A program made the translations under genes and the position numbers. The notes below the pieces were generated by a model. That model saw only the letters and a list, made by a program, of their open reading frames with translations. It had not been told where the DNA came from and searched no databases. DNA of 64,000 nucleotides from Symbiodinium sp. CCMP2592 (Eukaryota > Sar > Dinophyceae > Suessiales > Symbiodiniaceae): positions 199,001 to 263,000 of the forward strand of contig CAJNDT010003824.1 in the NCBI GenBank assembly GCA_905221615.1, read 5' to 3'. Position 1 is the stretch's first letter, and every line of letters starts with the position of its first letter. Below, one piece after another: positions 20,942-30,569 of this stretch.

Positions 20942-20999
20942 GTCTTGCACGGCCGCGCTGCCGACCTTCCGACGGAGGATCTGCTGGCAAGCCTGGGAG
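20942..20999 (+). CDS. Candidate short exon, unknown gene
   Basis: Between CCCTCTAG and GTTCTCC the frame reads VLHGRAADLPTEDLLASLG. CCCTAAA repeats stand before it and TTTAGGG after. Confidence 0.45.
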
Positions 21000-21497
21000 G
21001 TTCTCCGAGGGCTCCTCTAAGGGTTCCTGGATGGATTCCTCTGAGGATTCTCTAGGGGCTAAGTGTCCTTTTGATTTGGGGTTTAGGGTTTGAGTCTCCA
21101 TTTATTTTCGAGTTTTCTTTTGGACTTTCTGAGAGGCGTGCGGATCGGAACTAGGCGTTCAGAAAAACAGAGCCCTAAACCCCTAAACCACCAAAACCCC
21201 CTAAACCGCCCCAAGCCCTACACCCTAAACCCCCCAAACCCCACACGCTTCGCCACTAAACCCCGAACCCTGAAACCTAGCGCCCTTCTGTAGAACTATA
21301 GGAACCCTTACAAAACCCTTAGCCCCTAAACCCTGAACTCTAAACCCTAAGCCGTAAAGCTAAACCCTAAACCCCTAAACCCCCAAACCCCTAACCCCCA
21401 AACCCCTAAACCCCTAAACCTCAAACCCCAAAACCCCCAAACCCCTGAACCCCTAAACCCCAAACCCCAAAACCGCCAAACCCCTGAAATCCTGAAG

Positions 21498-21567
21498 CCA
21501 CTCTTCTCCTTCGCGAGGTTCTCCGGAGCTCTTGGTTTCGGAGCTTCTGGGTTATACGGCTCCTCCG
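21498..21567 (+). CDS. Candidate short exon, unknown gene
   Basis: Between CCTGAAG and GTCCGCTT the frame reads PLFSFARFSGALGFGASGLY, then GSS. It has the same repeat polarity as other exons. Confidence 0.35.
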
Positions 21568-22183
21568 GTCCGCTTAGATAGGGTTCAGGGTTTAGGGTTT
21601 AGGGGAACTTTAAACTTTTTGGCATTATATATTAGCTCCATCTTGGAAAGTTTGAACTTTTTGGGGCTCGGTTGTTGAAGAAGAGAGCCCAGAGAGAGTC
21701 CGTGGTTTGGGGGTTCTAGGGTTTGGGGTTTTAACTTCAGGAGTTTAGGGTGTGGGGGTTTAGGGTTTTAGGGTTTAGGGGTTTAGGGTTTTAGGGGCTA
21801 GGGGTTTAGGGTTTTAGTGTTTAGGGGTTTAGGTTTTTTAGGGTTTAGGGGTTTTGGGTTTTAGGGTTTAGGGGTTTAGGGTTCAGGGTTTCAGGCTTTA
21901 TGGGTTTAGGGTTTGGGGTTTCAGGGTCTAGGGGTGTAGGGGTTTAGGGGTTTGGGTGTTGCGGGCTCTTTGGAAGCTTGGATGTCGAGCAGTTTCTTGT
22001 GCCTGATACCCGTTGGCTTCAAGAGTTTATTCCTTCCTTCGGCTTCCACCGCGTGCTGTCCAGGACTTAGAAGCAAAGCAACGATAAAGGATTTCGCATT
22101 AATGCCCGTGGTATATCTTGTACAAATTCCGTTGTAAAAGGCAGTTTTTTCATCAAGAGACTAAAACAACAAAGAATAACATA

Positions 22184-22297
22184 ATAACAACTAACACAAT
22201 TATCGATAAAAGAAATATTAAATTTGGTGCTGGTAAGCATACCTCACCCGATGACCTTTTCAAAACAGATAATAACTTACAAGCAGGAAGCGTTTGA
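22184..22297 (+). pseudogene. Fragment of a small ORF in the AT-rich island
   Basis: The frame, open without an ATG, contains KFGAGKHTSPDDLFKTDNNL and stops at TGA 22295-22297. The 5' part is missing or lies in the frame ending near 22183 (SVVKGSFFIKRLKQQ). The family is unknown. Confidence 0.4.
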
Positions 22298-22436
22298 AAT
22301 ATGTGATACAGGATGGGGTAAAAGTCAAATAACACCAGAAGAGTTAGAAGGAAGAGTAGCGAAAATTGAAACAGATAGTGATTTAATTAAGAAAGATATA
22401 GAAGATATAAATAAATATAAGTATAAATTGGATTAA
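22251..22436 (+). CDS. Small ORF in the AT-rich island, unknown
   Basis: ATG 22251 overlaps the previous fragment in another frame. The later part (GWGKSQITPEELEGRVAKIE and a charged helix to NKYKYKLD) looks coding and coiled-coil-like; the first 15 codons may be an artefact of the overlap. Confidence 0.35.
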   Translation: MTFSKQIITYKQEAFEICDTGWGKSQITPEELEGRVAKIETDSDLIKKDIEDINKYKYKLD

Positions 22437-22456
22437 GAAGTTTTATATATTGCAAT

Positions 22457-22552
22457 ATGACAGAGCACTATGCCATCAGTGGAAGGAGAAGAAAACGCCC
22501 TTATGATAGCAACCCAGTGTCTCACTTGAATGAACTCGTGAAAGGGAAGTAA
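22457..22552 (+). CDS. 31-residue basic micro-ORF after a TTTTATATA box
   Basis: ATG 22457 follows TTTTATATATTGCAAT. The product begins MTEHYAISGRRRKRPYDSN and ends VKGK. It is either a peptide or the truncated start of a gene. Confidence 0.3.
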   Translation: MTEHYAISGRRRKRPYDSNPVSHLNELVKGK

Positions 22553-22633
22553 TGAGATACATTCAATCGCACTACATAAGATGGTGCTTAATTAGTTTGT
22601 GTCATAGTAAGATTATAAAATCATTCCTTCTAT

Positions 22634-22933
22634 ATGGCAATATATGCACATAAAATTATTGTATCGTTTGATGTTAGTTACGGGATACGAAGTATCCCTT
22701 CAGGACAAAGCCGTGTCAATTATGAAAACGAATATAGATTGAATGATATTAAATACTGCCCTAATTGTAAAATATGTCGTGATATACAATGCTTTCGTAG
22801 TTTAAATAGAAACAAAGATTATAACAAATTATGTAGGCGATGCTTAAGTAGCACGAAGGGTTATAAGCAAAAACTATGTCTTTATCAGGGTTTTTCAACT
22901 CATTTTGCGTCAAACTTTTTGAAAAAGTTTTAG
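22634..22933 (+). CDS. 99-residue protein with two CxxC pairs, virus-like
   Basis: ATG 22634 is preceded by CCTTCTAT. The product has a mixed N-terminus, then CPNCKICRDIQCFRSLNRNK and, about ten residues on, CRRCLSS. This CxxC...CxxC zinc-ribbon arrangement is common in small proteins of large DNA viruses of protists. The frame ends at TAG 22931-22933. Function unknown. Confidence 0.5.
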   Translation: MAIYAHKIIVSFDVSYGIRSIPSGQSRVNYENEYRLNDIKYCPNCKICRDIQCFRSLNRNKDYNKLCRRCLSSTKGYKQKLCLYQGFSTHFASNFLKKF

Positions 22934-22952
22934 TCTACAACTTTTATATAGT

Positions 22953-23305
22953 ATGGGCGATGTAGATGACGCTTCGGCAGATGCCTCGCGAGGCTCTCGC
23001 GACGTTGTAAAACCAATCAAGCGCATCAGCAGTCAAAATATTTTAGAGAAGTTAGAACTCATTGAGAAAAATTTGAAGAATTAATCAATAAACCTAAGCA
23101 GGTTAAAAAACAAGTGGATAAAGATAGTAATGCTTACAAGAATAAGAGAAGCGTATATGTTAATAAACTGAATAACAAGGATATTAAGTTTCCTAAGAAG
23201 GAGACATTAGAATATTATGAGACTAGGTTTGACGACCAAGAGAGAGCATATTACACATTGCATTTTACAAAAAACATATATTACAAAACACATTTAAAGA
23301 AATGA
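22953..23305 (+). pseudogene. Lys-rich small ORF split by a one-base deletion in an A-run
   Basis: ATG 22953 follows CTTTTATATAGT. The first frame (43 codons) begins MGDVDDASADASRGSRDVV and ends at TAA 23082-23084. The adjacent frame continues the same helical, Lys-rich composition (FEELINKPKQVKKQV and on) to TGA 23303-23305. The break lies in GAGAAAAATTTG, where one A appears lost. Confidence 0.45.
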
Positions 23306-23590
23306 GAACTTATATATTAATGGCATAAGCATCCGGATATACAAACGAACAGGAAATACCTAAGTTAATAGTGATCTAAACTGGATAAAGAACGAAGTTA
23401 TGAATACATTAACGGACAATATACCGTATATTGAAAAACTGTATGATGACGACTTATGTAAGGAATGGAAAACTAATTGTTGAATTTTTAGACGGAAGAA
23501 CAGTAGCTCTTATGAGAAGAGAAAAGCAACAAAGCGAATTTACAATAATAATTTTTCTTCACAGTAGTTATCATTCTATGTAAGGGTCGG
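23306..23590 (+). other. End of AT-rich island, decayed coding remnants
   Basis: A third ACTTATATATTAATG box (ATG 23320) leads to an immediate stop. Beyond it a short frame contains VMNTLTDNIPYIEKLYDDDL. Confidence 0.35.
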
Positions 23591-24203
23591 CCGCAATGCA
23601 AGCCTACCGAGGCTTTGCCAAGCCTCATTTCCGAGTTCAGGGTTATAATCTTTTGGGTTTTTCTATTAGGGTCTTACCCCACACCTCATATTAGGATATT
23701 GGTTATAGAATGGATTAGGTTGAGTATTGTTTAGGTGCTTTGGGTTTTGGGTTCTGTTATAGATTATTGTTTGGGTTTGGTGGATTGCTTTGTTTCGGGA
23801 TTATTGTATTGGTTTTTGGGAGGTGCTTTGTGTTTTGAGGGATTTACGGGTTGAAATCTTTGGCGGGTTGAGAAATGGGTTGAAAAAAAAGGGGGGAGTT
23901 TATAGGGTATGAGGTGTGGGGTTAGCCTATGCTTGCTTAAACCCCTATATAAACGGCAAACGTTTGAGCCGCAGCTCAAAAAACCTCTGAGATGAACACG
24001 AAGTTCCACAACGCGAAATGCTTTCAAAGCCCTGCATGTCTGGCTTAAACCCGAGGGCCTCAACCCTAACCCCAAAACCACCCAAAACCCGAAACGCAAA
24101 GCCTAAAGCCCTAAAATCTAAACCCCCTGAAGCCCTACGTAACTCTAAAGCCCAACCCATAATACCCCAAGACCCTAAATGCTTAGAATCCCCAGTCCCT
24201 GAG

Positions 24204-24270
24204 GCGAGTGAGGAGGGAGCCCCTGTCCGATTCCTAGCAGAGAACCGGGCTTCAAGTCTTTGGCTTCGGT
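24204..24270 (+). CDS. Candidate exon, unknown gene
   Basis: After CCCTGAG the frame reads ASEEGAPVRFLAENRASSLW, then LRL, and runs into the left arm of a MITE. Confidence 0.3.
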
Positions 24271-24370
24271 TGACGATGCAAATCCTGCAATACCTTAATT
24301 AAGGACCCTAAACTATGGGAATTATGGTATATTCCTTATTATGGGTAATGCAAGTTTATATCATCAACCG
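24267..24370. mobile_element. MITE family 5, copy 1
   Basis: CGGTTGACGATGCAAATCCT at the left and its imperfect reverse complement ending TATCATCAACCG at the right. A related copy lies at 59734-59834. Confidence 0.75.
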
Positions 24371-25051
24371 CTTTGGGTAAAGGTTTCAAAAGGGATTTCT
24401 GTTTTTAGTAGTTTAGAGGCTCTAAGTTTCCCGAATTTTTGTATACGGGTTTGTAGTCTTTGTGTTTTTCTCGTGGCTGCCCCGCTGGACAACCAGATTT
24501 GCTCGCCAGTTTGTCATCCACTGAGCATGAACACTTGTTGCCTGAAACCCCATAGACCCTGAAGCCTTAAACTCTTCAGCCCTATCTTTGCATGGGTAGT
24601 TCTCCGAATCAGGCCCCTCTTTAGGTCAACAACAAGGGTGCGGCACCCTTGTAAACAGGACCCTGAGCGGGACCCTAATTTAGCGAAGTACCAACACGCT
24701 TTGGGATTGACGGGTTGTCCCGAAAAGCTCTGAAGTCCGAAGGTTCAGGGTTTAGGGCAGTCTCGGGTTTTTTCTGGGCTGAATTAAGGGCTTAGAGGTT
24801 TAGGGGTTGAAGGGTCTAGGGCGTTGGGGTTTCCGAGCGACTTCAGCCCTAAACCCTGGACCTTCCTAAGAGTCCCCAAGCCCCAAGCCCAGGCTGGAAA
24901 GGTTAATTCTTAAGTGTAGGGCTTCGTCTTTTTTGGGGGTATAAACCACAAGCCTCGATATTTTGACGTAACCCTCCGCCCTCTAAACTTCTCCGAACCC
25001 TAAACCCCAAACCCTAAAAACCCTCAACCCTGAACCACCTAAACGTCTCAG

Positions 25052-25134
25052 AAATTGAACGCGGTGTTGCAGGCCATCCTCTTGGACCTCCAGCGGCGCC
25101 TGGGCCCAGTGAAGGTCCCTCCGGGCTTGGAGAG
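25052..25134 (+). CDS. Candidate exon, unknown gene
   Basis: Between ACGTCTCAG and TTTAGGG the frame reads KLNAVLQAILLDLQRRLGPV, then KVPPGLES. The helix is leucine-rich. It is the last + strand exon seen before the satellite and large element. Confidence 0.5.
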
Positions 25135-25159
25135 TTTAGGGATTAGGGTTTAGGGTCCA

Positions 25160-25822
25160 AGGTTTGTTCAATGTTCTGCGCACGCCACCACGCAGGGCGT
25201 GTATGGTGGCGTGTGCTGACGTTCAGTGGTCTCGCCCAACCCACCCACCCACATCTCAACCTTGTCGCGTTTAGGGTTTCTTTGAGTTGATTGCCGACAC
25301 GTATGGAGATCGGCAGAACAAGTCTTATACACAGCAGCCTTATTTGCGACCCGTTGCCCGAAACACAAGGTTTTTTTAGGAATCCCCGAGGTTTGGCTTG
25401 GGCTTGTTTTGAAGAGTTCGTTTCCATTAGATATGCAAGTGTGACTTTGCTGGCGGTGCGGTGTTTCAGTTCAGAGCCAATACACCGTTGCGAAGCTCTC
25501 TTAATTTCAGAGTCCACATGCTTAACGAAGAATCGAAGAATTGTCATGCATGCATGCGAGACTGGAACGCTGACAGACAGAGCGCCAAGAGTTTTTCGAA
25601 GAGGTCGGCTAGGTTTTTTTGTACCTGGCATGGCGAAACAATGAAGCCGTTCTGAAGCATTGCAACATAATATCTCTGCCGAAACTTTCGCTATATCGAC
25701 TACCTGCGACACCAAAACCATAGCAAATTGTTGGTCTTTTGGGAAAGGTGCCTAAAATCACATTCCGGGCGAAAGGAGCGTAAATGAGTGTAATTGTGCA
25801 GAAGCCCTGGAAAACCTGCTCG
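25160..25822. other. No gene seen
   Basis: Open frames on both strands lack motif or compositional support. Confidence 0.4.
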
Positions 25823-26169
25823 ATCCTTACTTTTGGAGCCTTTGGTCCCTAAATTTAGGTCCCATTTGCGCCCCAATCCGTAAATTCGGGTTCCAAACCT
25901 TGATTTTGGAGCCCCGATCCTAAATTTAGATGCAAAACCGTAAGATTGGCGCACCGGTCCTTACTTTTAGGTCTGAAGTTTTTAATTTTTGAGCTCGGGT
26001 CCGTAAGAAAAGCACCGGCCCAGAAATTCAGGCTCCAAACCTTAATTTTGGTCCCAAGCCTTCATTTAGGTCCCGGACGTTGATTTTAGAGCCCCTCCTG
26101 AATGTAGAGCCCCGGTCCTTAATTTTGCAGCTTCGAGGAAAGATAAGTACCAAACCTTGATTTTAGAGA
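25823..26169. repeat. Satellite array, left of the large element
   Basis: Imperfect 30-40 bp units of the form CCTTAATTTTGGAGCCCCGG. The internal order of variants (a CCCATTTGCGCCC unit, then TTAGATGCAAAACC, then a GAGCTCGGGTCC unit) matches 44563-44800, showing the same higher-order repeat. Confidence 0.9.
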
Positions 26170-26205
26170 ACCGCCTGTGAACACAAACCACTGTAAATAA
26201 ACATG
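26170..26205 (+). repeat. Left terminal inverted repeat of the large element
   Basis: ACCGCCTGTGAACACAAACC continues CACTGTAAATAAAC; it pairs with the right end. A subterminal GCAGAAGTGTGCGTTT (26223-26238) recurs at 43953-43968. Confidence 0.65.
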
Positions 26206-26675
26206 CGCACACACTTTGGGGTGCAGAAGTGTGCGTTTGACCAAACCACTACTTTTGGGAGCCTGAGGGCTTCAGGGTTACAGGGTTTGGGGATTCAGGG
26301 GTTCAGGGTGCCGGTGTTTTCGATTTGCAACCAATGGTGATTATCTCAAGCCCTAGTGTACTTGATGATGTCACGAAGCTTCCAAGAGATGTTTGAGACT
26401 GCACTGCATATATTGATGCCGAATGAACCCCATCAAACATCTTATAGGTCCATCAACCCAGCCTTATACAATTTAAATAATCCCACTAAATCCCGCTTGC
26501 CCTCGCCATCCGGATGTTTTGGCGCTGCGGTTGCGTCGACTGGGATGAGGAGCGAACCTGGGAAAGGTTTGATTCGGATTGTTCGGGATTGGGTTACACC
26601 TTACGAGACTAATTATAAGGTCGATCCATCCATCAGTGAAAATTGGTCAAATTTTAATGCGTGCTGCAAAGCCAC

Positions 26676-28474
26676 TCACACCAACATGCTGACATCCATC
26701 ATCGAAAATGCCTCCTTGTCCAGTGCCGTCTTCATATGCAGAAGGTATCTTTGCATTGTTTTGATCGCGACGGCTCTCGCAGAAACCCGACGACTTAAGC
26801 GAGCCGTCCTTCCCACGAAGTCCTCCGACATGAACGTCGCCTCTGAGTAGGGGTTTACTGCATAGCCATGGGCTTTCCATTCTTCATAGACACGAAGAAA
26901 GATGTGGTTCAAATAGTGAGCTTTGGGTCGAAGCTTGAACAAGCAGAGGGATCGTTGGTGACACATGGACACAAGCCCCATGAATCCCAAAAGAAACTTG
27001 TGGCCACAATCGACGATGATGCGGGTGTCCTCACTCGACATGAAGTACTCTGCTTGCAGGGATGTTCGGTTTACTTGCCCGATGGCCTGTGCAGCAGCCA
27101 AAATCTCTCGAAGCAGATCATCACCTTGAACTTGTTGTTGAAATTCAGGGCGCTCCAGGAGATAAACGATGAACTTCATGATCACTGCTGTATCCATGTT
27201 CTTAGACCACTTTCCTTCAGGGTATTCACGTGTTCCACTGTATCCCAAAAGGTCCTCTGTAAGGCGTCCACAATGCAGCCTATTCTTCGTGCGTGTCATC
27301 CATCTTTTGAGGTCTGCATTCAAAGCCTCGAGGTCCTTCGCGACGCTACCTAGACCATACAATGTCTTCATCATGTAGATAAGTGCACTGGCGCTGAAGT
27401 CAAGTCCAACCCCCGCATGATACACGTGGAAGAAGTCAGCCCGGAAAAAGGCAGCGGGTGTGTCTGCCCTGTCCAGCAGCATATGCCGAACAATTGCGCC
27501 ACCAGAACCATTCCATGGCAAGGGGTTGTTGACTCGGCAGGTTTGCAACCAAGCGGGCTGGGTCAGGCCTAGGTGTTCAAACGGAATGCATACTCCGGTC
27601 TCCGGCGATTCGAATCCAGCATGGCACAGCCAACAGCAGCCTTTCTGTAAGTTTCTGGAAGTGGCGTTCTTACGGACATTATGGAAGGAGCGCATTGTTT
27701 TGGCGACTTTCTTCACAAAGGGGGAATCGCCGGTGAATCCCAAAATCACCACACGCCACGTGCTCCCTTCAGCCTCAAAGCCATCATCGAAGAGCGACTT
27801 TAACTCTTGACTCCAAAGTTCCATAAGGTCATCGAATACAGTGCCATCTTTCTTAGCCACCAAGCTGCCCAGTACAGAAAACAAAAACCTTGTAGCACCC
27901 GAATTGCCTAGCAAATTGATGCCGAGCTCGATTTCGCTTTCTGCAGGTCGCTTCGAACTTAGGCTCACAGGTCTTTTCCTCGACCCACTACCCAGTGCTG
28001 GAAACATAGACAATATCTCGATAGGATCCTTTTTGAAGCCACGGCCCCCATCCCCATGCAAGTAATAAGGGATGAGTTTCCCAAATTGAAGATTCTCGGA
28101 GTTGTGAAACAGGTCATGTTGTGGGTAGAGGCCTTTGAACTTCTGCCAAAACAAGTCCAGTGCTTCGCTTGCCAAATCAACAGGTACCCCCAACACCCGA
28201 TGGAAGTAGCCGTGATCACTCAAAGCTTCCAGCAGGCCCTTAGGTTTCAAGAAAGGGTACCTATAGCTCATGCCAGCCTTCGCCCAGCTGAACTCAATTG
28301 GCAAGCACATGCCATTCTTCAAGAAGATCTCAAATAGGGGTGCATCGGCACTCGAAACCTGCACCTTTGAAATCTGGGCCAGGACCTTGCATGGATCCTT
28401 CGATGCTGCGCAGCGGGCGTCCAAAACCAGATCTTTGGCTGGGACCTTGGCGTGGGATGATTTTGGATAGGAGG
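26676..28474 (-). CDS. Transposase-like protein (Tnp2/Plavaka/KDZ-style motif order), last exon(s)
   Basis: The open frame begins without an ATG (upstream stop near 28557); an AG in CTAG at 28475-28476 gives a plausible acceptor, so this is probably a 3' exon. About 600 codons end at TGA 26676. Motifs in order, numbered from Met-equivalent 28424: YYLHGDGGRGFKK (about 120-132), LGFTGDSPFVKKVAKTM (about 228-244), a CCWLC cysteine cluster (263-267), RADFFHVYHAGVGLDF (about 335-350) and LRPKAHYLNHI (about 518-528), then a basic C-terminus. GD...C..C...D.xH...G...PK.H...H is the order in Tnp2-like and KDZ-like DDE transposases; equating the acidic residues is my inference. I know this protein as a multicopy dinoflagellate family of unassigned function. 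Confidence 0.65.
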
Positions 28475-28751
28475 CTAGCTTTATATAGGTAGGGCTTACA
28501 GGTTTTATAGGGTTTAATTTGTTAGTATCGGCCGGTGCTATGCATGCATGCAGGACTTATAAAAATAGGGCTTTTGTAGAGATCAGGCATATCCTCATTG
28601 CCGAATCAGTGAGAACATCGACACGTGCATCACATCTCTGATGACATTGGGCCGGCTTTTCATTCTTCGCAAGCAGCTGGTGTCAGCAGGAGCTTCGAAC
28701 GTACTTGGCTGTGTGAAATCACACAAGCAGCAAGCAAAGTAACTATAGACA

Positions 28752-29324
28752 TTACCCTAGGATGGGCTCGCGCTGCGCGGCATTTGTAGCTGCACAGTAT
28801 GCAAAGTACGGAGGTGGGAACCTAGGCGTGAAGTCCTTCTTGCGCATACTCTCCCCACCCAGCTGCTTGTTTCGACAACATCGTTCCTGGTCATGAAACT
28901 CAGCTATCAGAGCAGCTTCAAGCATCTCCAGCATCCCCAGCAGCTCTGGCCGGGATACTCTGTGTAGCACAACGAAGGATTGGAAGTTTTGTGCACGATA
29001 GCTTGCCATGCGCTGAAGTGGGTCGGAAGTAAGGCCAATCTTGAACACACAAAGTGACTCGCCCCCGTGCTCCCTGCGGACTGCATTGATCACTTTCACA
29101 CAATGCCAAAGAATCTTCGAAGCAACAGCAGTTTCGGCAATCAGTCTCTGATCCAGGCCGCGGCTCTCGACTTCTTGTGGCGTGCCGGGCGACCCAGGAA
29201 CCCTAGTGATTGCAGACGCCTTTGAAGAAGGGGTTGTCATATCGATGTCCGAGTGACTTTGCTGCATCTCTTCATCATCAGAATCACTCCATGGGAAAAT
29301 AGACAACTTTGTGGCAGCTGCCAT
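28752..29324 (-). CDS. GIY-YIG-like nuclease-fold protein
   Basis: ATG 29324 starts a 190-residue product; further in-frame sequence upstream lacks support. The N-terminus is acidic and Ser/Thr-rich (FPWSDSDDEE). The domain spans about residues 94-180: FKIGLTSDPLQRMASY matches the second half of a GIY-YIG core (KIG, a conserved Arg, then Tyr). EMLEAALIAEF supplies the usual metal-binding Glu, and CCRNKQLGGESM plus PPPYFAYCAATNA close the domain. The GIY half is poorly conserved, so nuclease activity is uncertain. This family is frequent in dinoflagellate genomes. It ends at TAA 28754-28752, just upstream of the transposase-like exon on the same strand. It could supply strand cleavage for the element. 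Confidence 0.65.
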   Translation of the reverse strand: MAAATKLSIFPWSDSDDEEMQQSHSDIDMTTPSSKASAITRVPGSPGTPQEVESRGLDQRLIAETAVASKILWHCVKVINAVRREHGGESLCVFKIGLTSDPLQRMASYRAQNFQSFVVLHRVSRPELLGMLEMLEAALIAEFHDQERCCRNKQLGGESMRKKDFTPRFPPPYFAYCAATNAAQREPILG

Positions 29325-30569
29325 GAGCAGAAACACGAAGGCTTCCAGACCTATACAAGCATACCTTTTGAGCTGCAAACCCCAGGCGAGGTTTCGACGT
29401 GAGTAGCTGGGCTCAGGTAATGTTCGGATGTGCAGCACATGCACACGTGCAACTTCATGTGCTGGAATGCATGCATCAGTCACTGCATGAGGATGCACTG
29501 GAAATCGACGGACTCAAGCGATATGACTGCCGGGGCCCCAACACCCTTGCCATACTTCACGGCAAGCTGGTAGACTTGCTGGCTGATGATGGGACCGTCG
29601 TCGTTGCCTGACAGGCTGTTCTTGCTAAGTTTCATTTTGGTCGAATGGTAGCTTTAATTACACAGGAAGAGTAAACGTGGGGCATGTGGGGCGATCTAGG
29701 TGGACTGGATCTGGATTGTTTTTTTAGAGGAAACACAGGTAGTGAACATTTGTTTAAACAAGGGTGTATCGATCTATATAGAGGTCAACTATGATTGTTG
29801 GGGTTCTCACATATGATCGATCATACCTATCAGGCCTAAACTGAATGATTCATAAGAGCCTTCGGAGCTTTTTAAGTCCAACTGGGATATAAATACTGTT
29901 GGCAGGAGACTTCGGAGTCTTGTATGCGTGAACATTCTGATCTCGATCTGGTCAAGTGCTGTACAGACATTCTCCCCAGCCCTCCCCAGCAAGTAGATTT
30001 AACGCATTGTGTCGGTCGCGATGTAGCCCCTAGTCACTGTTCCTTGAAACACGGAACGTCGCTTGCAAAGTGCAGCACGTGAACCTACAGATTGCTTCGG
30101 CCAGTCGAACTTCGAAGATTTATAGTTCTAGACGTCTATGCACCTCCATGCTTCCATGCAATCAACAACAGTGGAATTCACAACAGCAGCCGAAGCCTAG
30201 AACACACACACACACACACTGAATTTGCGTGAAACAGGCTTTGCCCTGCATCTTATGGCGCGCTGGCTTCCACAAATGTTTTTGACGCCGAAACACGTCA
30301 TGCGGTCTCCGTAGGAACTCCCCTACACAAGCCCTCGGAATAAGCAAGGACGACAGTACGCATGTTGCAGCCCTGAGCTAGAAGGAGGCCCTACTTATAA
30401 GCCATGGGTAGATACTGCATGCCTGACTACGCACGACGTGTCCAGGGCGACCCCACATAGATCATTTTGGACTGACGAAGTACAGTCAAAGCCTCTCCGC
30501 AGCTATTGCATCGAAGCACCAAAATCAAAATCTATAGCCCCGTGCCCCACTCATCCCATCGCCGAGTTC
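29325..30569. other. Intergenic part of the large element
   Basis: Contains a short (AC)n at 30207-30220 and GGTCAAC/GATCGAT palindromes; no gene is supported. It probably holds the promoter of the GIY-YIG gene. Confidence 0.4.

Larger units (their letters stand above)
22075..23590. mobile_element. AT-rich foreign island with remnants of small ORFs (virus-like)
   Basis: Base composition changes abruptly to AT-rich between about 22075 and 23590, and telomere-like motifs stop. It carries at least five small + strand reading frames with Lys/Asn/Ile-rich codon use, most damaged. A TTTATATA-like box stands before several ATGs. This style is seen in genomes of algal DNA viruses, virophages and polinton-like viruses; the assignment is inference. 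No hallmark gene (capsid, ATPase, polymerase) is visible. Confidence 0.6.
13300..25160. repeat. Degenerate telomere-like (TTTAGGG/CCCTAAA) repeat region, left part
   Basis: Hundreds of imperfect heptamers alternate in blocks of TTTAGGG type and CCCTAAA type. Candidate + strand exons lie where a CCCTAAA block gives way to a TTTAGGG block. The AT-rich island at 22.08-23.59 kb interrupts it. Confidence 0.9.

Noticed and set aside
21961-22063. Possible + strand exon (VEQFLVPDTRWLQEFIPSFG) at the left edge of the AT-rich island
   Set aside because: The reading frame looks protein-like, but no AG acceptor precedes it, TTTAGGG repeats stand on the wrong side, and the opposite strand is open too.
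25143-25721. Minus-strand 192-codon ORF
   Set aside because: No motif, mixed composition, and overlapping + strand frames equally open; lies in sequence without other gene signals.
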